This document shows positions 7,353 to 16,140 of a stretch of 45,457 nt of DNA, piece by piece. Both the position numbers and the translations under genes were made by a program. Numbering within the stretch: position 1 is the first letter of the stretch; the number at the start of each line of letters is the position of its first letter. Origin of the DNA: Xanthobacteraceae bacterium (GTDB lineage: Bacteria > Pseudomonadota > Alphaproteobacteria > Rhizobiales > Xanthobacteraceae); NCBI GenBank assembly GCA_022844205.1, contig JALHMF010000015.1:1-45457 (forward strand), given 5' to 3'. The notes beneath the pieces were generated by a model, which had not been told where the DNA came from, did not search any database, and was given only the letters and a program-made list of their open reading frames with translations.

Positions 7353-7894
7353 CCAGCGAAGCGCCTCTCGCAGTTGCCATCGAAAGGGTCTGGCCGCAGG
7401 CCGGTAACCTCCTCAGCGCGATCGCGCTCTTTGCCACCGCTAATACCGTTCTGATCACGCTGGTTGCAACTTCGCGCCTCACATTTTCGATGGGCCGCGA
7501 CGGCGAAATTCCAAGCATCTTCGCGAACATACTGAAAAGCCGGCAGACGCCATGGATTGCGGCAATACTCACGTTTGCGATGTCTGCGATTCTTCTACCC
7601 ACGGGCAGCGTCAAGATCCTAGCGGAGATGTCGTCATTCGCCGCGCTGTTGGCATTCCTATCAGTCAACGTCGTTTTGATTGTCCTGCGCTATCGGATGC
7701 CGAACCACCAAAGACCGTTTCGGGCACCGTTCGCCATCGGCCGGATGCCGCTCCTACCATTGGCGGCGATTGCCTCGATCCTGTTGCTTCTGGTTCACTT
7801 CGAATGGCAGATCTACGCCGCTGGCGGTGTTGCCCTAGCGCTAAGCGCCTTGGCTTTTTTCGTGCGGTACTGGTTTCGCCGCAGCAGGCGATAG
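7353..7894 (+). pseudogene. APC-superfamily amino-acid permease, C-terminal half
   Basis: The frame is open from the IS end and reads as the second half of an amino-acid/polyamine/organocation permease. It has about five membrane helices and the characteristic stretch VATSRLTFSMGRDGEIP with the nearby TPW, followed by RYRMPNHQRPFRAP. It ends with a basic tail, FVRYWFRRSRR. A full APC transporter has about 12 helices and 430-500 residues, so the first half is missing. No start codon with a ribosome binding site exists at the new 5' end. The fragment is bracketed by IS copy A on the left and a lone IS end at 7946-7961 on the right. Confidence 0.8.
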
Positions 7895-7945
7895 TCAACT
7901 GTCCCTACCGCAAATTCTGACCATCCCATTCACCCGCCGGATGAA

Positions 7946-7961
7946 GTTTTCGGTACACACA
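7946..7961. repeat. Solitary insertion-sequence end
   Basis: GTTTTCGGTACACACA matches the right-hand end of IS copies B and C, but no transposase adjoins it. The bases before it (CCGGATGAA) match the remnant at 24612-24660 rather than copy A, so it seems to be left from a further subtype of the same IS. The stretch from here to 8243 holds no gene I can support. Confidence 0.65.
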
Positions 7962-8243
7962 CCCTCAATATTTCCTATAAAGCCTTTCATATTTACTCCC
8001 CCCACACAACGCTAGTAACAAAGTTTTCGCGCATCACTGAGATGATAAACTCTAACGCGTTCTATCCGATGGATATGGCGACCAGGGAAGCGAAAGCGCA
8101 CTCAGCGGCGAAATTCATTCCCGCCTGCGCGAAAATGCAGTTGATTTTCAAGTTGCGCGCGGGACTCGTGCCGAAACGGCCGAGCGAGAAAAGTTAGACA
8201 AAAAAGAACAGAAAGACGTTCGAATAAAGTAGCTACGGGGCAA

Positions 8244-9716
8244 TCAGACCTTCCGGCCCAGTAGAAGAATCGCAATCATCGGGATCAAGAATCCAAGCAC
8301 CACAGCTACAATTAACAGGCCACCCAGTTCGGAGTATTCCCCTCGCTGCACAACAAACACCTGATTCAGATATTTCGTCTGCAACTGGCCAGCTACCAAC
8401 GCCATATTCATTAGTGACGCCATCAATGCGAACCAGGTGGCGCGTAGCGCCGGCGGCGCGTAATAGGCAATCAATGTAAGTAACGGGACCATACTTAATT
8501 GCGCGAAAGGAGACGCGGTAGCGGTGTCAATGACCGCAATGGTACGTGCGCCGAATCCGAAAACGGATTCCGTCCACTCATGAAGGCCGAAGTAGAGGCC
8601 GACATTCGGCAGCGACAAGATCGTGCCAGCAATCGTGATCCATAGTAGCACTTTCGTAATCGAATAACGGGTGATCTGACGCGAAAACACCCAGAGCGCG
8701 ACAATCCCGATCAGTGCTCCAGTCTGTCGAAGCGTTCCGTAAAAGGCCTCGTCGAACTTCAGGACATCCAGCGTCCACCAGAAATAGCCGTCGCCTGCTG
8801 CAGGCGTTGCGCGGAAAGCAAAGATGACAATCGTTGCATAGAGGATGCGAAGTCGCGTGGCCGTTTCGACATCCCTGGTGACGAGGTAGAGCATCCAGCA
8901 AATGATAGACATCGACAGGACGAACACAATTTCCTGCGCGTAGGGAACCTGGCCGACGCCGATTGCTGCGACAATCGCACCGAATGCGAGTCCGCCGCCG
9001 AGTATGTTCCAGTTGATCGGCCGCCGCTCAGCGGCCTCTTTCCCGATCAGAAAAATCGAAATCAACGACAAGGAGGGAATGAACAATCCGAGCAGGAACA
9101 CTTTCTCCCGGCTTAGGAAATGCGCAAGCCAACCCGAAAGTCCGGCAACGGAAAGAATGCCGATCCCTAGCGCGAGCCGGCCGAGTACCTGCACCATTCC
9201 GAGTTCGCTGCGGACTTCTTCGTCCGGGCGGACTGATCCGTGTTCGTCTACCCTTGCAACTACTTCAGTGGACATCGAGTCGGCAACGACGTCCTGGACC
9301 ACTGTGCCGACCACAATGAGGATCGCACCGAGCACATAAAGCTGGTCCGGACGCGCAAACGGAAGCCAGCCTCCCGCTGCGCCCGCAAGTGTAATCAGTC
9401 CGGATGCAGTAACGGCCGCACCAATCACGATATAAGAGCGCCGCTGTGAGCCGAAAATCGGGACGCTGTCGACAAGTTGGCCGAACACCATCTTGATTGC
9501 CCACGGCAAACCCAACCAAACACCAATGCCGGCGAGTTCGGCGGGGCTGAATGTGAGCGCTTCCTTGATCCACATGTCGCGCGTGACATCGATCAGTCCG
9601 AGCGCGCCATAGGCAAAGTAAACGAGCAGCAGCGGCACATAGGCCGCGCGCATTCCTCGTATTGGTCTGAGAAGGCTCGCGAGCAGGCCCGATTTCAGTT
9701 GGGGAATCATCGCCAA
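8244..9716 (-). CDS. BT1/folate-biopterin-type major facilitator transporter
   Basis: This is a 490-residue membrane protein with about 12 hydrophobic helices. Near residues 60-95, PWAIKMVFGQLVDSVPIFG followed by QRRSYI is the signature of the folate-biopterin transporter (BT1) branch of the major facilitator superfamily. VQDVVADSMSTEVV near residue 140 corresponds to the helix 4 motif of that family. Plant and cyanobacterial members move folate, but substrates of proteobacterial members are mostly unknown. A PUCC-like pigment-related carrier is a weaker alternative. It is followed in transcription order by nothing, and preceded 26 bp upstream by a cytochrome c gene on the same strand, so the two are probably co-transcribed. 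Confidence 0.75.
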   Translation of the reverse strand: MAMIPQLKSGLLASLLRPIRGMRAAYVPLLLVYFAYGALGLIDVTRDMWIKEALTFSPAELAGIGVWLGLPWAIKMVFGQLVDSVPIFGSQRRSYIVIGAAVTASGLITLAGAAGGWLPFARPDQLYVLGAILIVVGTVVQDVVADSMSTEVVARVDEHGSVRPDEEVRSELGMVQVLGRLALGIGILSVAGLSGWLAHFLSREKVFLLGLFIPSLSLISIFLIGKEAAERRPINWNILGGGLAFGAIVAAIGVGQVPYAQEIVFVLSMSIICWMLYLVTRDVETATRLRILYATIVIFAFRATPAAGDGYFWWTLDVLKFDEAFYGTLRQTGALIGIVALWVFSRQITRYSITKVLLWITIAGTILSLPNVGLYFGLHEWTESVFGFGARTIAVIDTATASPFAQLSMVPLLTLIAYYAPPALRATWFALMASLMNMALVAGQLQTKYLNQVFVVQRGEYSELGGLLIVAVVLGFLIPMIAILLLGRKV

Positions 9717-9742
9717 GCTATACTTGGAGGAGCGCGCTCCAA

Positions 9743-10048
9743 CTAACGGAAATTGAACGAGCGGATATAGGCCGCAATGTCCGCTGCCTCGTCGCGGCTT
9801 AACCCACGCTCCGGCATGCGCGGATGCGGCGACATCAGAGACTGCGCTAGATCAGATTCGGATAGTTTCTTGCGTGCAAGTACGGAAAAATTCGGCGCGT
9901 CGCTGATCACGGCACTCTTGTCGTCCTCCACAAAATGGCAGGCCGCACACCAGAGTTTGGCGAGCCTCTGTCCGTTCTCTGCATCGGCCGCGAACGAGGG
10001 AATTATCGTAATAGCGAGGAGGAAAGACAGCACCATCCAGACGCGCAT
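9743..10048 (-). CDS. Small class I cytochrome c (101 aa)
   Basis: A signal peptide (about residues 1-21, ending SFAAD) precedes one c-type haem site, Cys34-Ala-Ala-Cys37-His38. A methionine near residue 78 (PHPRMPERGLS) is the likely distal haem ligand, followed by the usual C-terminal helix DEAADIAAYIRSF. It is therefore a mono-haem periplasmic electron carrier of ordinary size. It lies 26 bp before the BT1-type transporter gene. A short neighbour like this may pass electrons to a terminal oxidase or receive them from a periplasmic dehydrogenase, but none is visible here. Confidence 0.88.
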   Translation of the reverse strand: MRVWMVLSFLLAITIIPSFAADAENGQRLAKLWCAACHFVEDDKSAVISDAPNFSVLARKKLSESDLAQSLMSPHPRMPERGLSRDEAADIAAYIRSFNFR

Positions 10049-10899
10049 TTTGAACTCCCTTACCTTCAGGCTTTCAGTTGCAGTTCCGAAACGACCAACA
10101 GCTCAATTTCCACCGACCGGTATCTTACAATATTACTTGTTGAGTTCAGCGATCAGCGCTGCGTTTGACCGCTGCTTTTGGATTGGCTGCGTGCTGCAAT
10201 GGCTGCTCTTCAGCCTTAAAAAAATAAATTTCACTACCCACGACCGCGACGATAAACACCGAAACCAAATATTAGCAGGAAGACCAATGCAACGATGACT
10301 AATGTTGTCATGTACATATAATTTATCATCGATAACAACGATGCAGCACAGCAATAGTTCCATAAGCATTCAATTTTGTGGAACTAAACTTGTGACAGAG
10401 GCGTTTCATTTGGTTATCGACAACTAATCAAAAAATTCCATTCTTAATTATAGAGTCACCTGACATCTATTCGATGGCCACAAATATCGCGCGTGCGTAA
10501 GCATGGGCTCACACCGAAAGCGAGTCTGTATAGAATTGACCACTATTTTCCGTGTCGCGTGAACACAGCTCCAGGAACGCATCTGCCCAAGGCGAGTTGC
10601 CTCACCAGCGTCGGATCAAATGAAAGCGGTTCGAGTACGAAGCGCCGGAATTGGTATTCTAGCGACCTTGGCGGCTAAGCAACCTAAAGACATCGGTCTC
10701 ATCAACCCGTGATTGCCGTAATCATGGATTTTGAAGAGCGGACAGTATTCACGATCCGCCGAAGCGCTCACTAGATTGGTCCAACCAAGTTTCTCAGTGA
10801 TCAAAAAAAATACGCAATCGTTTCGAAGAGTCACGGATTCCGGACCATCAAAATGGAAACAAGTAACGCGTCGCACCTCCGTCGCCGGAAACTCGGCGA
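10049..10899. other. About 850 bp without a recognisable gene
   Basis: The stretch separates the cytochrome c gene (minus) from the GH65 operon (plus), so it should contain divergent promoters. It is clearly AT-richer than its flanks, notably 10180-10480. Only short unsupported frames occur, with no family resemblance and no good ribosome binding sites. I could not pick out a regulator site with confidence. Confidence 0.6.
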
Positions 10900-13290
10900 A
10901 TGAGGTCGGGCGCGCCCGTGATCGACCGAGAAACAGCGCTAGCGCCCGGCAGGGTTACGGGCCCTAGTGCACGCGTCGTCAACCTTCCGCTCGCACCGTC
11001 CAGCGATCCAGGCTGGCTCCTCGTCGAGGACGGGTTCGCCCTTGTTCGGGAACGCGAGATTGAATCGGTCTTTGCCGTCGCCAACGGATACACGGGCACG
11101 CGGGCGTCCCTAGAGGAAGGAAGCCGGCTCTCACAACCGGTCACCTTCGCCGCCGGGATCTACGCCGATGATCCGGCCGCCAATCTCGGGCCTGCACTCG
11201 CCGTGCTTCCCGATTGGCCGCACCTGGAGATTACGGTGGACGGCGATCGTCTGTCGACGGAGACGGGACAGGTCCTTGAGCATCGGCGAATGCTCGATCT
11301 TCGCCAGGCCGTACTTTGGCGCGAGTGGCGTCAGCAGGCCTCAAGTGGACGGATCACCCGGGTTCGCTTCCTTCGCCTCGCATCCTTGGCAGACCGACAC
11401 GTACTGTTGCAGTCGGTAGCAGTGACGGCGGAAAACTATGCTGGCCGCATCGAGCTCGTTGCTGGCCTCACCCTACCTAACGGCCGAGGCGAGCGCGGCC
11501 CGCTGATTGTCACACGCGATCTGGCGACTGTCGTAGGCGTCACGCCAGAGACGAGTGTAGCCATGGCAACCGGATCGGTCGCGCAGCCGAAGTCCGAAGC
11601 GACGAAGTCGCATCAAGTGCTCCCAACCGATCATGTGGACGAGCGCTGGTCATGGGAGGTGGGTCTCGGCGAGACGGTCCGCCTGGATCGACTGGTCTCC
11701 GTGTATACCTCGCGCGATATTGCAGACCCGGCGGATTCGACGCGATCTCATATCGCAAAGATCCAGGAGCGAGGTGTGACCGCCCTCGCCGGTGACCATG
11801 TCAACGCATGGAGCCGTCGTTGGGACGCCGCCGGGATAAAGATCGTTGGCGATGACGAGGCGCAGCGGGCTCTCCGCTTCGCGGTATATCATCTGGTATC
11901 AGCCGCAAATCCTGACGATGAGCATGCTTCGATCGGCGCTCGCAGCCTCACTGGTCAAGATTATCGTGGGCACGTCTTCTGGGACACCGAGATTTACACG
12001 CTGCCGTTCTACGTGCTCACCGATCCGCCGGCAGCGCGCGCTCTTTTGATGTACCGCTATCACACGCTCGACGGCGCACGACGGAAGGCCAAAGGGCACG
12101 GGTATCAGGGCGCGCTCTATGCCTGGGAATCCGCTGATAGCGGTGACGAAACGACGCCGCGTGAAGTCATTGCGCCCGACGGGAGCGTGGTTTCCATCTT
12201 GACCGGCGAGCAGGAGCACCACATCAGCGCCGACGTCGCATATGCGGTCTGGCAGTACTGGCGCACAACTGCGGACAACAACTTCATGGTCGGGGCTGGC
12301 GCCGATATCCTGATCGAGACCGCTCGATTCTGGGCAAGTCGTGCCCGAATGGAAGCGGATGGTTTTGCTCACATCCGTGCTGTCATTGGCCCCGACGAGT
12401 ATCACGAGACGATCGATGACAATGCCTATACCAACGTTATGGCGCGCTGGAATCTCAACCGCGCCGCCGACGCCGTAGCCATTTTAAAGCGAGAGCAGCC
12501 GACGAGCTGGAAGCAAATATCGGTTCGTCTCGCCCTCGCGGAGGACGAGCCGGTAACTTGGCAACGCATCGCCGCCGCACTCGTGACTGGATTCCACGCC
12601 GATACAGGGCTCTTCGAACAGTTCGAGGGCTATTTCGGCCTCGAAGAGGTCGATGTCATCAAGCATCGGGACCACGCGACGCCGATCGACGTCTGCCTCG
12701 GACGGGAGCAGACCCGTCAATCGAAAGCAATCAAGCAAGCCGATGTCGTGGCGCTTTCTGCGCTCCTTTGGGACGAATGGCCGCGAGCTATTCATGAAGC
12801 TAATTTCAACTACTACGACCTCCGAACAGCGCACGGCAGTTCGCTCAGCCCGGCGCACTACGCTCTTGTCGCTGCGCGGCTAGGTAACGTGGCGCTCGCG
12901 CAAAGTTATATGCGGCAAGCCGGAGAGATCGATCTGGCCAACAACATGGGTAATGCCGCGGGCGGCGTCCACATCGCAGCGTTGGGCGGGCTCTGGCAAG
13001 CAGCCGTGTTTGGCGTGACAGGCTTACGACTCCGAGAGGACGGGATCGCCCTTGATCCTCATCTGTTACCCGGATGGACAGAGATGCGCTGCTCCGTGCA
13101 GTGGCGGGGATGCGTATTGAGGGTGACGCTCGCCACCGACCCACCGCGGATCGAGATCGAAGTGGATGGCTCGGGCGAATTGACGATCACTATCGTTGAT
13201 GGACCGGCATGCCTCGTACGTTCCGGCCGGCGCTACGCCGTGGCCCGCAATGGTTCGGCGTGGGGAGCTTGGCGGGAGACTGTCGAATGA
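10900..13290 (+). CDS. GH65 disaccharide phosphorylase (kojibiose/maltose/trehalose type)
   Basis: This 796-residue enzyme has the length and layout of glycoside hydrolase family 65: an N-terminal beta-sandwich, a linker, an (alpha/alpha)6 barrel and a small C-terminal sheet. Family motifs are GHVFWDTEI (near 365), GPDEYHE with the catalytic acid Glu500, and KQADVV near 610, next to the phosphate site. These enzymes cleave a glucose disaccharide with phosphate to give beta-glucose 1-phosphate, so they save one ATP. Which sugar it uses cannot be read from sequence. The next genes include a beta-phosphoglucomutase-like protein, the usual partner. The ATG at 10900 has a weak GGAA in front; a GTG six codons in is possible. 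The stop overlaps the next start (ATGA). Confidence 0.88.
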   Translation: MRSGAPVIDRETALAPGRVTGPSARVVNLPLAPSSDPGWLLVEDGFALVREREIESVFAVANGYTGTRASLEEGSRLSQPVTFAAGIYADDPAANLGPALAVLPDWPHLEITVDGDRLSTETGQVLEHRRMLDLRQAVLWREWRQQASSGRITRVRFLRLASLADRHVLLQSVAVTAENYAGRIELVAGLTLPNGRGERGPLIVTRDLATVVGVTPETSVAMATGSVAQPKSEATKSHQVLPTDHVDERWSWEVGLGETVRLDRLVSVYTSRDIADPADSTRSHIAKIQERGVTALAGDHVNAWSRRWDAAGIKIVGDDEAQRALRFAVYHLVSAANPDDEHASIGARSLTGQDYRGHVFWDTEIYTLPFYVLTDPPAARALLMYRYHTLDGARRKAKGHGYQGALYAWESADSGDETTPREVIAPDGSVVSILTGEQEHHISADVAYAVWQYWRTTADNNFMVGAGADILIETARFWASRARMEADGFAHIRAVIGPDEYHETIDDNAYTNVMARWNLNRAADAVAILKREQPTSWKQISVRLALAEDEPVTWQRIAAALVTGFHADTGLFEQFEGYFGLEEVDVIKHRDHATPIDVCLGREQTRQSKAIKQADVVALSALLWDEWPRAIHEANFNYYDLRTAHGSSLSPAHYALVAARLGNVALAQSYMRQAGEIDLANNMGNAAGGVHIAALGGLWQAAVFGVTGLRLREDGIALDPHLLPGWTEMRCSVQWRGCVLRVTLATDPPRIEIEVDGSGELTITIVDGPACLVRSGRRYAVARNGSAWGAWRETVE

Positions 13291-14123
13291 TGGCTCCTGC
13301 GACATTGCTTGTCCCCCTCGACGGTTCCGCGAGCGCAACGGATGCGCTTTCCGTCGCCCGCGGCCTCGCAAATCTGAAGGGTGCGACGGTGGTGCTCATC
13401 CATGTCGGACATGACGCATTGGCTCCTGACGAGCTTCTTGGTCGTATGGGGCTCTCTGCCGAAGATGTTCGCGGACTGGTGATCGACCAATGCACCGGTT
13501 CGCCAGCCGACGCCATCGTCCGGGAGGCCGCAGCACGGCACAGCGCATTCATTGTGATGTGCGCCCCTGCGCAGCCTGACGACCCTTTGAACGCGATCGA
13601 AAGCATCCTTGGAGACGTACTATTGAAGGCGCCCTGCCCCGTTGTCCTCGTGCCTTCGATGCAAGGCCGACAACCCTGGGCCTTACGCCGGTTGGTGTTG
13701 CCGCATGATGGGACCCCGACGAGTGCAGAGGCGATCGCCCCGACGGCCGACCTCGCCTCCCGGGCCAACGCTGAGCTTGTGGTCCTCCACGTTGCAACGC
13801 CGGACGCCGAGCGGCCGACTGAGTCGGGGACGTTCGTTGCGCCGCGTTACCTCGACCAACCGCAACACGAGTGGCCCGCGTGGTCGCGAGAGTTTCTCGA
13901 ACGTGTGCGGAGCCTTTGCTATCCGGCGAAGATCGAGAAAATTCGCCTCGTGCTGGCGCACGGAGAGGCTAGTGCAGCCATCCTTGAGTTCACCCGAAAA
14001 AACGCGAGCGATCTGATCGCCCTCGCATGGCGCGGCAGTCTCGAAGCGGAACGTGCACAGACGATGCGGCAAGTCATTCGCGAAGCCAATTGCCCCGTTA
14101 TCGTTTTCCGCGTGCAATCGTGA
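13287..14123 (+). CDS. Universal stress protein with two tandem Usp domains
   Basis: The start at 13287 was chosen because it overlaps the GH65 stop (ATGA) and has GGGAG about ten bases upstream. The 278-residue protein holds two Usp folds. The first begins LLVPLDGSASATDAL and ends CPVVLVPS (near 122). The second begins LVLPHDGTPTSAEA and ends ANCPVIVFRVQS. The glycine-rich nucleotide loop of ATP-binding Usp members is not obvious in either domain. Usp proteins accumulate in starvation, low oxygen and metal stress. Its place inside a carbon-metabolism operon suggests the whole unit is switched on under such conditions; that is inference. Confidence 0.85.
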   Translation: MMAPATLLVPLDGSASATDALSVARGLANLKGATVVLIHVGHDALAPDELLGRMGLSAEDVRGLVIDQCTGSPADAIVREAAARHSAFIVMCAPAQPDDPLNAIESILGDVLLKAPCPVVLVPSMQGRQPWALRRLVLPHDGTPTSAEAIAPTADLASRANAELVVLHVATPDAERPTESGTFVAPRYLDQPQHEWPAWSREFLERVRSLCYPAKIEKIRLVLAHGEASAAILEFTRKNASDLIALAWRGSLEAERAQTMRQVIREANCPVIVFRVQS

Positions 14124-14893
14124 TGAAGCCGCCAGAGCAGATCAAATTCATCGAACTTGAGGCATTCCTCTTCGACCTGGACGGCGTAGTCACGCGCACG
14201 GCCAGCGTCCACGCCACTGCCTGGAAGAAACTCTTCGATGATTTACTTGAACGTCGAGCCCGCGCGGATGGCGCCGCCTTCGTGCCCTTCGACCCCGTCA
14301 GCGACTATCAGGAATACGTCGATGGCCGGCCCCGGGAGGGAGGTGTGCGAACTTTCCTCACGGCTCGAGGAATCTCACTGCCCGCTGGTGGTCCCGATGA
14401 CGGGCCCGAGGTCGAGACCTTGAATGGGCTCGGCAACCGGAAAGACCAATACTTTATCCAAGCCCTGTCGGAGCATGGTGTCGAAGTCTACGAGGGTACA
14501 GTGAGTTTCATCCGCGATGCACGGGGCCGAGGTGTGCGAACTGCTATCGTCTCATCGTCTAAGAACTGTGCAGCGGTGCTCGAAGCGGCGGGCCTCACCC
14601 AGCTCTTTGACGTTCGTGTCGACGGCATCGATCTTCGACGGCTCAGCCTTGCGGGCAAGCCGGCGCCGGACATGTTCTTGGAAGCGGCACGGCAACTCAA
14701 GATTCCACCCGCTCGCGCCGTCGTCTTCGAAGACTCCATCGTCGGCGTGGAGGCCGGGCGTGCCGGCCGGTTCGGGCTTGTAGTTGGTATTGAACGAGCC
14801 GATCACGCCGTCGATCTCCGAGCGCACGGTGCGGATATCATCGTCGCTGACCTCCGTGAGCTCTCTCGTGAGGAACAATGGGCACAGCCATAA
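14123..14893 (+). CDS. Beta-phosphoglucomutase-like HAD-superfamily enzyme
   Basis: Its ATG shares one base with the Usp stop (TGATG). The 256-residue protein has the HAD nucleophile and acid Asp18 and Asp20 in FLFDLDGVV, the cap region with GNRKDQYF typical of the beta-PGM group, the Ser of motif II (TAIVSSSKN), a Lys (AGKPAPDMF) and motif IV FEDSIVGVEAG. It should turn beta-glucose 1-phosphate, the GH65 product, into glucose 6-phosphate. The pairing with GH65 strongly supports this over a general phosphatase role. The end overlaps the acetate kinase start by 16 bases. Confidence 0.85.
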   Translation: MKPPEQIKFIELEAFLFDLDGVVTRTASVHATAWKKLFDDLLERRARADGAAFVPFDPVSDYQEYVDGRPREGGVRTFLTARGISLPAGGPDDGPEVETLNGLGNRKDQYFIQALSEHGVEVYEGTVSFIRDARGRGVRTAIVSSSKNCAAVLEAAGLTQLFDVRVDGIDLRRLSLAGKPAPDMFLEAARQLKIPPARAVVFEDSIVGVEAGRAGRFGLVVGIERADHAVDLRAHGADIIVADLRELSREEQWAQP

Positions 14894-16128
14894 CGCATGC
14901 GAGCGAGGTTACACACCCCAAAGCCGCGGAGGCAAGCCGTAAGTCGGGTGCACTTCTGACGATAAACGGCGGCTCGTCGAGCATTCGCTTCGCGCTTTAC
15001 GAAGAAGGCAAACCGTTACGACTGCTGCTGGATGGGAAAGTCGATCGCGTAGGTCTGAGCGGCACGAATTTAAGCTTCAAGAACTCCGCCGAACAATCAC
15101 AGAATAGCCTCACCATCGACCCCGCCCATCAACCTTCGGCAGTCGCATTTCTACTGGATTGGCTCGAAACGCAGCCGGTGTTCGCTTCGGTCAAAGCCGT
15201 GGGACATCGGGTGGTGCATGGGATGACGCATAGCGAACCGGAGCGGGTCACGCCAGAGTTGCTCGATGAATTGCGCCGCATAACGCCATATGACCCGGAG
15301 CATCTGCCGCTTGAAATCGAGTTGATAGAGGCATTCCGCCAACGCCATCCTGCATTGCCTCAGGTCGCGTGCTTTGATACCGCGTTTCACCGCACTATGC
15401 CGCGGGTCGCCAGTCAGCTGCCGATTCCGCGACGCTACGAAGCGGCGGGCGTTCGCCGTTATGGCTTCCACGGTTTGTCTTATGAATTTCTCATGGAAGA
15501 ACTCGCACGCCTCGGCGACCCGGCGGCAGTGAAGGGTCGCGTGATTCTTGCCCATCTCGGCAACGGCGCAAGCGTGGCCGCCGTGCGCGACAACAAGAGC
15601 ATCGACACCAGCATGGGCTTCACGCCAACGTCAGGATTGGTGATGAGCAGTCGCTCGGGAGACTTGGATCCGGGACTGGTCTCCTACTTTGCGCGCACTG
15701 AGCAAATGAGTGCGCCTCAATTTCAGGACATGGTGAACCACGCGTCCGGGCTGCTTGGAGTTTCCGAGATCAGTTCCGACCTGCGCGATTTGCTCGCGCG
15801 GGAATCCAATGACATTCGCGCGGCCGAAGCCGTAACGCTTTTTTGCTATCAAGCCAAAAAATGGATCGGCTCCTTCGCCGCAGCGCTCGGTGGATTAGAT
15901 ACGCTCGTCTTCGCAGGAGGCATCGGCGAAAACGCGCCAATCATCCGGGAGCGGATCTGCGACGGATTAGGCTTTCTAGGAATCGAACTAGACCAGAAAC
16001 ACAATGCGAACAATGCGCCAGTGATTTCGACGGACAACGGTCGAGTCGCTGTACGTGTCATCCGCACCGACGAGGAGCTCATGATCGCGAGGTCCCTCAC
16101 ACGCGTCCTCGGCCTTCGCGCACAGTAA
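14878..16128 (+). CDS. ackA: Acetate kinase
   Basis: This is the complete copy of three acetate kinase sequences in the window (416 aa). Family motifs are LLTINGGSSSIRFAL (phosphate-binding start; the usual NAGSSS is NGGSSS here), GHRVVHG, CFDTAFH, YGFHGLSY, HLGNGASV, DTSMGFTPTSGLVM and VFAGGIGENA. It transfers phosphate between acetyl phosphate and ADP, producing ATP and acetate when fed by the phosphoketolase encoded 12 bp downstream. The start has GAGGAA upstream, inside the end of the HAD gene. A slightly long N-terminus (about 25 residues before the first strand) is the only oddity. Together with the next gene it forms the ATP-yielding half of the operon. Confidence 0.93.
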   Translation: MGTAITHASEVTHPKAAEASRKSGALLTINGGSSSIRFALYEEGKPLRLLLDGKVDRVGLSGTNLSFKNSAEQSQNSLTIDPAHQPSAVAFLLDWLETQPVFASVKAVGHRVVHGMTHSEPERVTPELLDELRRITPYDPEHLPLEIELIEAFRQRHPALPQVACFDTAFHRTMPRVASQLPIPRRYEAAGVRRYGFHGLSYEFLMEELARLGDPAAVKGRVILAHLGNGASVAAVRDNKSIDTSMGFTPTSGLVMSSRSGDLDPGLVSYFARTEQMSAPQFQDMVNHASGLLGVSEISSDLRDLLARESNDIRAAEAVTLFCYQAKKWIGSFAAALGGLDTLVFAGGIGENAPIIRERICDGLGFLGIELDQKHNANNAPVISTDNGRVAVRVIRTDEELMIARSLTRVLGLRAQ

Positions 16129-16140
16129 GAAAGTTGAACG

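Noticed and set aside
8042-8197. Possible 51-codon gene (MINSNAFYPMDMATREAK start)
   Set aside because: There is no convincing ribosome binding site, no known motif, and it lies in IS-scarred DNA.
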